Shown: piece after piece, positions 32,886 through 41,132 of the stretch
How the letters are laid out: each line of letters opens with the position of its first letter
Numbering within the stretch: position 1 is the stretch's first letter
NCBI GenBank assembly: GCA_013297745.1
Contig: JAAFIM010000004.1
Location: 1 to 64,000, forward strand
DNA length: 64,000 nucleotides
Direction: 5' to 3'
DNA from: Chitinophagales bacterium
Lineage (GTDB): Bacteria > Bacteroidota > Bacteroidia > Chitinophagales > Saprospiraceae
Program-made: the position numbers and the translations under genes
The notes under the pieces: model-generated
Databases searched by the model: none
Seen by the model: the letters and a program-made list of their open reading frames with translations, nothing else
Told to the model about the DNA's origin: nothing

Positions 32886-34016
32886 TTATTTATTGCAATT
32901 GATTAAAATTTCTACTCGGCGGTTTTGAGGGCTGCCTTCGGGAAAGAGTGGTTTAGTTGTGCCAAACCATTCAGCTGCTACGCGGCGTTGGGGTATGCCT
33001 TTTTCGGCGAACCAGCGTTGAATTTTAAGGGCGCGTTTGCGAGACAGTTCCATATTTTTGGCTTTATCCCCAAATATATCCGTGTGTCCATAAACGGTAA
33101 GGGTAGCAGTGGGGTTGTCGTGTAGGTATTCCAACAAGGCTATCAATGTGCGTTGGATGTTGGCAGTACCCAAAAATTCGGTGGAATTGTCTTGGAATTT
33201 CAACTCGTCGGCTACCATTAATTCGCCACAACGGATGTCTTTTTTCTCGCGTACTGTGGGGGGAACTTTTTTAGGTTCTTCTTTTTTGGGCTCCTCTTTT
33301 TTGGGTTCTTCTTTTTTAGGCTCCTCTTTTTTAGGTTCTTCCTTTTTGGGTTCCTCTTTTTTAGGTTCTTCCTTTTTGGGTTCCTCTTTTTTAGGTTTTT
33401 CCTTTTTAGGTTCTTTCACCCCATAGCGGTCGTTGAAACGTTTGATATTTTCATCGCTATCTTTTTCATCCCCAAGTTCTTTGCTATCCCAAGTTTTGAG
33501 TTTGACATTAAAGCAGTTGAAGTGGCGTTCGTCATTTTCTTTGCCTCTACCTTCTACCAAATCCGCAAATTGTAAATCATTGGGTAAGCGTTCAAAATGC
33601 ACTTCGCAGGTAAAAACGGTGTTGATGTCCATAAAAGCGGGCGAGCGAAATTCAGCATCAACTACTTTTTTCTCCATTTTGCCATTGCGGCGCACGTTGC
33701 GAATTTCTACCAGATTGAAATCTTTGCGCACATTTTTACCTTTCAAATACCAAGCCAAATTGTGTCCTGGAGGATAAAAAACAGCTTCTGTGCCGCCTCC
33801 AAAAGCAGCAGCTACAGGGTCAGCCTCACACACGAAGCGAAAATACATAATCGTGCGGGTTTTGGTGTATTCAATCTTATCCAAAATATAACTATTCTGC
33901 CAAGGGCGATATTGGGGCTTGTGGTCAGTAAATTCCTTATTAATGACAGCATCTTTTTGCGCCCAAGCTGAAGCGTAAAAGAATAAAAATGCGAATAGAA
34001 ATGTGAGTTGTTTCAT
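32886..34016 (-). CDS. OmpA-family protein with Lys/Glu/Pro linker
   Basis: 376 residues. A signal peptide (cleaved after ASAWA) precedes an N-terminal beta domain (about 25-185) and a linker of ten EPKKE-type pentads (about 205-255). The C-terminal OmpA-like domain binds peptidoglycan: TVYGHTDIFGDKAKNMELSRKRA and NRRVEI carry the usual Asp and Arg. The highly charged linker could span the periplasm. The gene is monocistronic and ends at a strong terminator. Confidence 0.85.
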   Translation of the reverse strand: MKQLTFLFAFLFFYASAWAQKDAVINKEFTDHKPQYRPWQNSYILDKIEYTKTRTIMYFRFVCEADPVAAAFGGGTEAVFYPPGHNLAWYLKGKNVRKDFNLVEIRNVRRNGKMEKKVVDAEFRSPAFMDINTVFTCEVHFERLPNDLQFADLVEGRGKENDERHFNCFNVKLKTWDSKELGDEKDSDENIKRFNDRYGVKEPKKEKPKKEEPKKEEPKKEEPKKEEPKKEEPKKEEPKKEEPKKEEPKKVPPTVREKKDIRCGELMVADELKFQDNSTEFLGTANIQRTLIALLEYLHDNPTATLTVYGHTDIFGDKAKNMELSRKRALKIQRWFAEKGIPQRRVAAEWFGTTKPLFPEGSPQNRRVEILINCNK

Positions 34017-34089
34017 GTTTAGTTTTTTTGTTTGATTTGAGATATTGTGCTGGGAGACTATAGCAAAAACTGTGCTAATTTTTTATAAA

Positions 34090-34120
34090 AAAACCCAACT
34101 CTAGGCAAGAATTGAGTTTT
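34090..34120 (-). terminator. Terminator of the lipoprotein gene at 34230
   Basis: A 12- to 13-bp stem with wobble pairs (AAAACCCAACTC with GAATTGAGTTTT), followed on the minus strand by a T-rich run. Confidence 0.6.
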
Positions 34121-34229
34121 CTATACATTTAAATGCTTTTTTTTGCGAAAAAGTTGGGCGGTGGCGTTTTTTTTATAAAAAATATTATAAATATAGCTGT
34201 AGTAAGAATATATTACGATGCTGAATAAC

Positions 34230-35030
34230 TTAATCATATTGCGATAAAATACGCATTAAAGCCGTATCTTTGACGGTAGCAGTTTTGCCAAGATAATACA
34301 AATAAGGAAAAAGTTTTTTCTCTAAAATTGTATCGTTTGCGCTGTAACAGACGTAGTATTCTTTATTTACCCAAGCGTGAATAGACCAAAAAGAATAATT
34401 ATCTTGCTTTTTACTTTGGTCGGACAGACTAATCCTATGAGGTAAAAATATGCTGTCATTGATAAAATTGTAAAAACTATCTATGTATGTTTTATTCAGA
34501 TTTAATTGCAAACAAGGCGAAGGTATAAAATAAACACTGTCGCCCCAACTTTTATTGAGTTTGGCTTGCATTTTTTTGGAAACTTTGTCCCCCATATCAA
34601 AACCATCCATACGATAATCGTTAGGGGCGTCGAATTTTTTATCAAAAAATTTAACGCTGTCGTATGCTGTCTGATGAAATAACTGCCATTGTTGTTTGTT
34701 GTTGGCGCGTACCAATAGAAAAGTTTCGGAATAAGAATAGCTATCCCAACCGAACGGTTTAATTCCTACCGCAATTTCACAATAATCAGCCAAAGTATCT
34801 TTTGCTGTTTGAGTCTCAAAATTACAATATTCGCGTGCTATGAAATTTTTATTTTTACGACTGAATATCCATTGGTTTTTATCGCGAAACCACCACTTTT
34901 CCATATGTATTTCTATCTCCAAAAGGCTATCTCGTGTTTTTTTATCTTGCCGTTTTTGCTCAACTGTTTGATTTTGGCAACTGATGATAAAAATACAGGC
35001 AAATAGTATTATTGTGGTTTTACTTCCCAT
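34230..35030 (-). CDS. Uncharacterised lipoprotein
   Basis: 266 residues. The N-terminus is a lipoprotein signal (IFIISC, Cys18). The mature part is polar and aromatic, with short strands and no repeats. Recognisable family features are absent. It lies alone between the OmpA-like gene and lspA, on the same strand, with about 130 nt to the lspA stop. Its only clear property is envelope anchoring. Confidence 0.6.
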   Translation of the reverse strand: MGSKTTIILFACIFIISCQNQTVEQKRQDKKTRDSLLEIEIHMEKWWFRDKNQWIFSRKNKNFIAREYCNFETQTAKDTLADYCEIAVGIKPFGWDSYSYSETFLLVRANNKQQWQLFHQTAYDSVKFFDKKFDAPNDYRMDGFDMGDKVSKKMQAKLNKSWGDSVYFIPSPCLQLNLNKTYIDSFYNFINDSIFLPHRISLSDQSKKQDNYSFWSIHAWVNKEYYVCYSANDTILEKKLFPYLYYLGKTATVKDTALMRILSQYD

Positions 35031-35157
35031 TTCAAATTTAATTTACTCTAATAGGGATACGAAAGCATAAAATGTGTTTCGCTATATGTTATCGATAAAT
35101 ATTCAGCGAAAAATATATTTTTTTAATAGTTTTTAGAAAAAAACTACTTTCGTAACC

Positions 35158-35835
35158 CTAATTTAGATTCTCCACGTTTGGGTTGGTTTGTGTTTCTGTG
35201 CTTTGTGGTGTTTTATTCTCTTCTTCGGTTTGGGGGAAGAAGCTTTTATAAAAAATAATCAACAAAGCCACGCCCACGCTAATCGCTGCATCGGCTATAT
35301 TGAAAATAAATCTAAAAAATTGTAATTGCTCACCACCCACAAAAGGCATCCAACTGGGATATTTGGTATCTACCATCGGAAAATGGAGCATATCTACCAC
35401 CCGCCCGTGCAGGAAAGATTCATAACCTTCCCCCATTGGCACAAAAGTAGCGGGGTTGTGAAAACCACTTTCGGAAAAAATTAACCCGTAAAACATACTG
35501 TCGATGATATTGCCCACAGCACCAGCCAAAATTAGCGCGATGCTGGCGATAAGCCCTTTGTTGGCTTCTTTTTTGACCAAACCGTACAGATAATAGCCGA
35601 TAAAAAAGACCGCTACGATGCGAAAAAGGCTCAAAATGATTTTGCCATAGCTACCGCCCAATTCCATACCAAAGGCCATACCTTTATTCTCGGTAAAATA
35701 AATCTGCGCCCAAGATTGACCCAAAAGGTTGAAGTGTTCGCCAAGTGCCATATTGAGTTTCACCCAAATTTTTAGCCATTGGTCGAGGAATAAAACCAAA
35801 AAAATTATCAAAAATACTAAAATTGAACGTTTCAC
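35158..35835 (-). CDS. lspA: Signal peptidase II (lipoprotein signal peptidase)
   Basis: 225 residues with four transmembrane helices. The catalytic aspartates are Asp112 (AGAVGNIIDSM) and Asp182 (FNIADAAISVG). The loop between them is longer than in E. coli, as is usual in Bacteroidota. The polar C-terminal tail is about 30 residues. It cleaves the signal peptide of diacylglyceryl-modified lipoproteins, of which this window alone encodes about ten. Confidence 0.95.
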   Translation of the reverse strand: MKRSILVFLIIFLVLFLDQWLKIWVKLNMALGEHFNLLGQSWAQIYFTENKGMAFGMELGGSYGKIILSLFRIVAVFFIGYYLYGLVKKEANKGLIASIALILAGAVGNIIDSMFYGLIFSESGFHNPATFVPMGEGYESFLHGRVVDMLHFPMVDTKYPSWMPFVGGEQLQFFRFIFNIADAAISVGVALLIIFYKSFFPQTEEENKTPQSTETQTNPNVENLN

Positions 35836-35880
35836 CGCTTTTAATTTATCTTTAAAGGATTGTGTCTATAAAATAGGGCG

Positions 35881-35888
35881 CAAAGGTA
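35881..35888 (-). promoter_or_regulatory. -7 element of lspA
   Basis: TACCTTTG on the minus strand, 46 nt before the lspA start; no clear -33 element. Confidence 0.45.
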
Positions 35889-35931
35889 GTGTTTTTTCTG
35901 ATTGGAATGTGTATAAAATTAGTTTTTTTTT

Positions 35932-37488
35932 CTAACCTGCCCAATTTTCCCTATCCAAACTTCTAAAATGTATAGCCTCTGCTATATGCTCGTTCAAAAT
36001 CTGTGGGCTTGCCGCCAAATCGGCTATAGTGCGCGCTACTTTCAAAATTCTATCGTAGGCGCGGGCGGATAATTGCAATCTTTCCATAGCCCGTTTCAGC
36101 AAAATTTGCCCTGCTGTGTCCAATTGGCAAACTTCGCGAATTTGTCCGCTTTCCATTTGTGCGTTGCAGTGTATTCCGTTTTGTCCCGCGAAGCGTTGGG
36201 CTTGGATTTCGCGCGCTTTTATCACCTCGGCGAGTATTTTTTCGCTATTTTCGTCCGATTGTTCATTTTCAGACAATTTTTCATAACTCACGGGGGCAAC
36301 TTCTATATGCAAATCTATCCTATCTAACAAAGGACCCGAAATTTTATTCATATATTTCTGCACAGCGACGGGCGCGCAAGAGCAGCTTTTTTCTGGGTGG
36401 CCGTGATAACCGCAAGGGCAGGGGTTCATAGCCGCCACGAGCATAAAACTGGCTGGATATTCTACCGAAAAGCGGCTGCGGGATATATTCATTTGGCGAG
36501 ATTCTAGCGGTTGGCGCAAAACCTCCAACACAGAGCGTTGAAATTCGGGCAATTCGTCCAAAAATAAAACCCCGTTATGTGCCAACGAAATTTCGCCAGG
36601 CTTGGGGATATTTCCCCCGCCGACCAAAGCCACATCACTAATCGTATGGTGGGGGTTTCTAAACGGTCTTTGGGCTATCAACGCCGAGTTTTTGGCCAAA
36701 ACGCCAGCTACCGAGTGAATTTTGGTAGTTTCCAACGCCTCAAGTAAACTCAACGGGGGCAAAATGGTAGGCAAACGCTTGGCCAGCATCGTTTTGCCAC
36801 TACCAGGCGCGCCTATCAAGATGATGTTATGACCGCCCGCCGCCGCTATGGTCAGGGCGCGTTTTACGTTCTCTTGCCCGCGCACATCGGCAAAATCTAT
36901 GCTAAAAAACTGCTGATTATCGGCAAACTCTTCGCGGGTGTTGACTACTGTAGGTTCTAACTCTTTTTTACCCTCAAAAAACTGTATCACTTCGTCTATA
37001 TTTTCCACTCCATAAACGGGCAAATTGTTGACTATAGCCGCTTCGCGGGCGTTTTCTTTTGGCAAAATAAACCCTTTAAACCCCTCTTTGCGCGCTTGTA
37101 TGGCTATGGGCAACGCGCCTTTTATCGGGCGCAAAGTGCCGTCCAAAGATAATTCGCCCATAATGATATAATTTGCTACTTCTGTGGCGGGTATGCTGTG
37201 CGTGGCAGCCAAAATACCTATAGCTAAAGGCAAATCGTAATAAGAACCCTCTTTGCGCACATCGGCAGGGGCTAAATTTATCACGATGCGTATGCGGGGA
37301 ATTTTATAACCTACAGCCTTGAGCGCGGATTCTATCCTAAAATAACCCTCTTTTACCGCATTATCGGGTAAGCCCACCAGATTATAACCTGGTTTGCCTT
37401 GAGTTACAGCCCCGCCAGCATCCACTTCTAAAGTAATGGTTAGCGCATCCACTCCATATACAGCACTTCCGTAGGTTTTGACCAACAT
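35932..37488 (-). CDS. comM: YifB/ComM-type AAA+ ATPase (Mg-chelatase-like)
   Basis: 518 residues, full length. An N-terminal LonC-like domain (GAVYGVDALTITLEVD, LPLAIGILAA, GELSLDGTLRPIKG) is followed by a ChlI-type AAA+ module: Walker A GAPGSGKT, GEISLAHNGVLFLDELPEF, NPCPCGYHG, and a C-terminal helical domain (SARAYDRILKVARTIADL). ComM is a helicase that extends branch migration during natural transformation; in non-competent bacteria the role is unclear. The -7 element is at 37536-37543. Confidence 0.93.
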   Translation of the reverse strand: MLVKTYGSAVYGVDALTITLEVDAGGAVTQGKPGYNLVGLPDNAVKEGYFRIESALKAVGYKIPRIRIVINLAPADVRKEGSYYDLPLAIGILAATHSIPATEVANYIIMGELSLDGTLRPIKGALPIAIQARKEGFKGFILPKENAREAAIVNNLPVYGVENIDEVIQFFEGKKELEPTVVNTREEFADNQQFFSIDFADVRGQENVKRALTIAAAGGHNIILIGAPGSGKTMLAKRLPTILPPLSLLEALETTKIHSVAGVLAKNSALIAQRPFRNPHHTISDVALVGGGNIPKPGEISLAHNGVLFLDELPEFQRSVLEVLRQPLESRQMNISRSRFSVEYPASFMLVAAMNPCPCGYHGHPEKSCSCAPVAVQKYMNKISGPLLDRIDLHIEVAPVSYEKLSENEQSDENSEKILAEVIKAREIQAQRFAGQNGIHCNAQMESGQIREVCQLDTAGQILLKRAMERLQLSARAYDRILKVARTIADLAASPQILNEHIAEAIHFRSLDRENWAG

Positions 37489-37535
37489 AATAATAAATTT
37501 TTTGATTGTTAATTTTAAATAATGAACTTCAAGCG

Positions 37536-37543
37536 CAAAGTTA
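37536..37543 (-). promoter_or_regulatory. -7 element of comM/yifB
   Basis: TAACTTTG on the minus strand, 48 nt before the start codon; the -33 position has no TTTG. Confidence 0.4.
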
Positions 37544-37596
37544 CGCTAAAAAGATAAAATAAGTTGCTTTTGTTTAGAAAAAGTTTAAAATAAAAA

Positions 37597-37626
37597 AAAT
37601 CTTATCCGTGTTGACGAATAAGATTT
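37597..37626 (-). terminator. Terminator of accD
   Basis: A 9-bp stem AAATCTTAT / ATAAGATTT with a 12-nt loop and an A-tract on the left that is a T-tract for the leftward accD transcript. Confidence 0.75.
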
Positions 37627-37655
37627 CGAGTTGAGTATATTTTCAATATACAGAA

Positions 37656-38507
37656 TTAGAGATGTTGCCAATAGCGCAAAAGTTCGGCAAGCTGACAACG
37701 TAATTTTTTTCTATCCACTATCATATCCACGAAGCCATTTTCGAGGTTAGATTCTGCCGATTGGAAATTTTCGGGCAATTCTTTAACCCGAATCGTTTCT
37801 TTTATCACCCGCGCACCAGCAAAACCAACTAAGGCTTTGGGTTCAGCCATATTAATATCGCCCAACATCGCAAAAGAAGCGGAAACGCCCCCTGTAGTGG
37901 GATTGGTCAATAGAGAAAAATAGGGCAATTTGGCTGCTGCCAATTGGGTGAGTTTGGCTGATACTTTGGCCATTTGCATCAAAGAAAGGGAAGATTCCAT
38001 CATACGCGCGCCACCAGATTGGGAAATTATCATAAAAGCGCAACGGTGTTGGATAGCATAATCTATAGCTTTAGCCATTTTTTCGCCCATAACCGAACCC
38101 ATAGAACCGCCGATAAAGTCAAAATCCATAGCAGATATAACCAAATCCATCCCTTCTATTTTGCCGTGTGCTACGGCGGTGGCTTCGTCCAAACCCGTTT
38201 TTTTGCGGGTGTTTTCCAACCTTTCTATATAGGGTTTGGTGTCCACAAAGTTTAGAAAATCGCGCGATTTTAGGTTGGTGATTAAGGGCGTATATTCTTT
38301 GTTGTCAAAAAGCAACTCAAAATACTCTTTTGAACCTATGCGCTCGTGGTGTCCGCAGCTGTGGCAGGTGTATTTGTCTTGGATAAAATCTTTGACCAAA
38401 GTTACCGTTCTACAACTTTCGCATTGATGCCAAATACCTTCAGGTATTTCTCTTTTTTCGTTGTTGGTGGTGGTGATATTTTGTTTATTGCGTTCGTACC
38501 AAGCCAT
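37656..38507 (-). CDS. accD: Acetyl-CoA carboxylase carboxyltransferase subunit beta
   Basis: 283 residues. An N-terminal C4 zinc ribbon (CESC...CHSC, about 28-50) is followed by the crotonase-like core: FIGGSMGSVMGEKMAKAID, SQSGGARMMES, TNPTTGGVSASFAMLGDINMAEPKALVGFAGARVI. It forms the carboxyltransferase with AccA; the two genes are about 5 kb apart here, on the same strand. A repeat-rich stretch precedes the start, and no clear promoter box is seen. Confidence 0.95.
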   Translation of the reverse strand: MAWYERNKQNITTTNNEKREIPEGIWHQCESCRTVTLVKDFIQDKYTCHSCGHHERIGSKEYFELLFDNKEYTPLITNLKSRDFLNFVDTKPYIERLENTRKKTGLDEATAVAHGKIEGMDLVISAMDFDFIGGSMGSVMGEKMAKAIDYAIQHRCAFMIISQSGGARMMESSLSLMQMAKVSAKLTQLAAAKLPYFSLLTNPTTGGVSASFAMLGDINMAEPKALVGFAGARVIKETIRVKELPENFQSAESNLENGFVDMIVDRKKLRCQLAELLRYWQHL

Positions 38508-38551
38508 ATTAGTTATTAGTGGTTAGTGGTTAGTGAATGTTGTAATGGTTT

Positions 38552-38636
38552 TGTAGCAGGATTGTAGCAGGATTATTTGTATCAAGACCAATAATCGTCA
38601 TACTTACTACAAATAATCTTGTTACTGCGTTACAAT
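38552..38636. repeat. GTAGCAAGAT-type inverted repeat next to rimO
   Basis: It contains GTAGCAGGATT twice, then TTTGTATCAAG, then AATAATCTTGTTACTGC in inverse orientation. It is similar in order to the larger element at 40950-41107. The right end runs into the last codons of rimO. Just left, at 38516-38537, GTTAGTG/GGTTAGTG-type short direct repeats occur. Confidence 0.55.
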
Positions 38637-39941
38637 ATCCCCAAATAAATCGTAATCGGTAGCGTCGGTTATCAACACGTGGGCAAAATCGCCGATGCGG
38701 GCAAAATTGCGGTCTGCTTTTACCAAAATTTCGTTATCTACTTCTGGCGAATCGTATTGGCTGCGCCCTATAAAGTAACCGCCTTCTTTTCTATCAAAAA
38801 TAGCTTTCACCGTTTTGCCAATTTTTTGCTGGTTGAGTTGGAAAGATATTTCCTGTTGGGTTTCCATCAATATATTGGCGCGGCGTTGTTTGGTTTTAGC
38901 GGAAACATTATCTACCAAATCATAAGCGCGGGTGTTTTCTTCGTGCGAGTATTGGAACACGCCCACCCGCTCAAATTTGTTCAAATTGACAAAATCCACC
39001 AATTCTTGAAACTCTTCTTCTGTTTCGGAAGGAAAACCCACCAAAAAAGTAGTACGCAGGGCTATATTCGGCACAATTTCGCGGGCGGCGTGTATCAACT
39101 CTTGAGTTTCTTGGCGGCTGATTTGGCGGCGCATTTGGGTCAAAATTCTATCATTGACGTGCTGCAAGGGCATATCCAAGTATTTGCAGACTTTGGGCAG
39201 GTCGCGCATCGTTTCCAATATATCCAAAGGGAACTTGCTGGGGTAAGCGTAATGCAAACGTATCCATTCTATCCCTTCTACAGCTTGGAGTTTGTGCAAT
39301 AGTTCAGACAAAGCGCGCTTTTTGTAAATATCCAAACCGTAATAAGTCAGTTCTTGGGCGATGAGCATAATCTCTTTTACCCCATTTCTAGCCAAATTTT
39401 TGGCTTCTTGTACAATGTCTTCTATACTTTTGGAGACGTGGCCGCCGCGCATCAAAGGAATGGCGCAAAACGAGCAGGTGCGGTTGCAACCTTCGCTAAT
39501 TTTGAGATAGGCGTAATGCTCAGGGGTTAATAAAATCCGCTCGCCGATAAGCTCGTGTTTGTAGTCTGCCCCCAATTTTTCTAATAAAGCGGGTAGTTCG
39601 AGCGTGCCAAAATAAGCATCAACTTCGGGAATTTCTGTTTCCAAATTGTCTTTGTAACGTTGTGATAAACAGCCAGTTACGTACAATTTTTCTATTTGTC
39701 CCTGTTCTTTGGCTTTGGCATAATCCAAAATGGTATTAATGGATTCGGCTTTGGCGCGGTCTATAAACCCGCAGGTATTGACGATGATGATATTGGCATC
39801 TTGAGCAGTAGCTTGGTCGCCAACTACATCAAATTGGTTGGCGTGTAGCTGATGCATCAATACTTCACTATCTACCATATTTTTGGAACAGCCCAAGGTG
39901 ATGACTTGTACCTTGTCGCGTTGTAATTTTTTCGTGCGCAT
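38622..39941 (-). CDS. rimO: Ribosomal protein S12 methylthiotransferase RimO
   Basis: 439 residues. Order: UPF0004 N-terminal domain (ITLGCSKNMVDSE, with cluster cysteines also in NTCGF and TGCLSQRY), radical SAM domain (SEGCNRTCSFCAIPLMRG, CxxxCxxC), and C-terminal TRAM domain (about 375-439). The GCSKN form of the first motif favours RimO over MiaB. It methylthiolates an Asp of ribosomal protein S12. The last codons overlap a dispersed repeat. Confidence 0.93.
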   Translation of the reverse strand: MRTKKLQRDKVQVITLGCSKNMVDSEVLMHQLHANQFDVVGDQATAQDANIIIVNTCGFIDRAKAESINTILDYAKAKEQGQIEKLYVTGCLSQRYKDNLETEIPEVDAYFGTLELPALLEKLGADYKHELIGERILLTPEHYAYLKISEGCNRTCSFCAIPLMRGGHVSKSIEDIVQEAKNLARNGVKEIMLIAQELTYYGLDIYKKRALSELLHKLQAVEGIEWIRLHYAYPSKFPLDILETMRDLPKVCKYLDMPLQHVNDRILTQMRRQISRQETQELIHAAREIVPNIALRTTFLVGFPSETEEEFQELVDFVNLNKFERVGVFQYSHEENTRAYDLVDNVSAKTKQRRANILMETQQEISFQLNQQKIGKTVKAIFDRKEGGYFIGRSQYDSPEVDNEILVKADRNFARIGDFAHVLITDATDYDLFGDIVTQ

Positions 39942-39967
39942 AAATTTTATAATATGAAAATTGGGGG

Positions 39968-39975
39968 CAAAATTA
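39968..39975 (-). promoter_or_regulatory. -7 element of rimO
   Basis: TAATTTTG on the minus strand, 27 nt before the rimO start; -33 not clear. Confidence 0.4.
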
Positions 39976-40064
39976 GCTATTTTTATATTATTTTTAACTA
40001 CATACTAACTTTTTTTATCATTTTTGCGTTTTATCTTTACAATCCTTCTCTAAATTTTTGACTA

Positions 40065-40934
40065 ATGAATCAGTTTTTTACCTTTTCTTTACCATTTCGT
40101 GTATTATTTGTTGCTTATTTTGTTTGTTTTTTGTCTGCTTGTGCTGATGAAAATACAGATGAAAACCAATCCGAATTTTTGAGCCGCCCCGCTATCCAAT
40201 TTTCTATGCAAGGCGATACAGCTGCTTTTCAAGATACGATAATTGCGCTATCTGAAAAAACAAAGAATAAAAAAGATACAGCACAAGTTACTAAAATTGA
40301 GTTTTCTTTTCCTCAAATAAAGAATTTTTATAAAAAAAATATAAAAGATAGTTTAAATACAGCTATTTTACAAATGATGCTGTTAAATGAGTTTGGGGAA
40401 ATCGCCTACAGTTCTTTGGCTGAACGCCAAGCCAATTTTATAGAAGAGTACGAAACCAACAAAGCCGATATGGCAGCTTTTGGGGGGGATTTTGATATGA
40501 AATGGTTTTGCGAGGTCAAAATAGAGGTGTTGTTGAATACGCCCAATTTGCTCTCGTTGCGCTTTTTTGAGGCTAATTTTACTGGAGGGGCGCACGCCAA
40601 TATGTGCACGCGTTATGTCAATTTTGATATGAAAACTGGGCAAAAGATAGAAATTAAACAGATTTTTGTTGAAAATTTGAGTTTTGAGCAAAAAATTTCA
40701 CCTATAGCTGAAGCAAAATTTAAAAAATTATTGCTCGAAAAGGAACTTTCTATAGACGAATTTCAGTTTGACGCGGGTACGTTCCCTGTTACTCAAAATA
40801 TAGCCATAGGACAAAAAGGGTTAATTTTATCTTATGACCCTTATGAGTTAGGCGCGTTTTCGCTGGGCAGTATTGAGTTGGAAATTCCCTATGAAGAGAT
40901 TTATCCGATTTTGAATAAAAAGCTGCTTCGTTAA
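40065..40934 (+). CDS. Lipoprotein with DUF3298/RsiV-like domain
   Basis: 289 residues. The signal ends in a lipobox (FLSAC, Cys26). The C-terminal half shows the DUF3298 pattern: FTGGAHANMCTRYVNFDMKTGQKIEIKQIF, then LSYDPYELGAFSLGSIELEIPYEEI. In RsiV and PdaC this domain binds or sits near cell-wall substrates; here its role is not known. It is followed by the inverted repeat upstream of rtcB. Confidence 0.75.
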   Translation: MNQFFTFSLPFRVLFVAYFVCFLSACADENTDENQSEFLSRPAIQFSMQGDTAAFQDTIIALSEKTKNKKDTAQVTKIEFSFPQIKNFYKKNIKDSLNTAILQMMLLNEFGEIAYSSLAERQANFIEEYETNKADMAAFGGDFDMKWFCEVKIEVLLNTPNLLSLRFFEANFTGGAHANMCTRYVNFDMKTGQKIEIKQIFVENLSFEQKISPIAEAKFKKLLLEKELSIDEFQFDAGTFPVTQNIAIGQKGLILSYDPYELGAFSLGSIELEIPYEEIYPILNKKLLR

Positions 40935-40949
40935 ATTTTTTTGTGGTAG

Positions 40950-41055
40950 GTAGCAAGATATTTCGTAGCAAGTAACAAGATGTTTTGTAGTAAGATTGTT
41001 TGTATCAAGTATTACGATTATTTATCTTGTTACTTGCTACGAAATATCTTGCTAC
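40950..41055. repeat. Perfect 32-bp inverted repeat in the rtcB leader region
   Basis: Arms 40950-40981 and 41024-41055 are exact reverse complements, each starting or ending with GTAGCAAGAT or its complement, with a 42-nt loop. Outside and inside the arms are further copies of AATCTTACTAC (41060-41107) and its inverse (40986-40996), so several alternative hairpins are possible. The 3' end is about 75 nt from the rtcB start. Confidence 0.9.
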
Positions 41056-41132
41056 AAAAAATCTTACTACAAAAAATCTTACTACTTACTACAAAAAATC
41101 TTACTACCTTCTTCACAACCAAACTAAAAAAA

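Noticed and set aside
40980-41132. 51-residue N-terminal extension of RtcB
   Set aside because: The codons come from the inverted repeat (ILLQKILLQKILL) and conserved RtcB sequence starts after ATG 41133.
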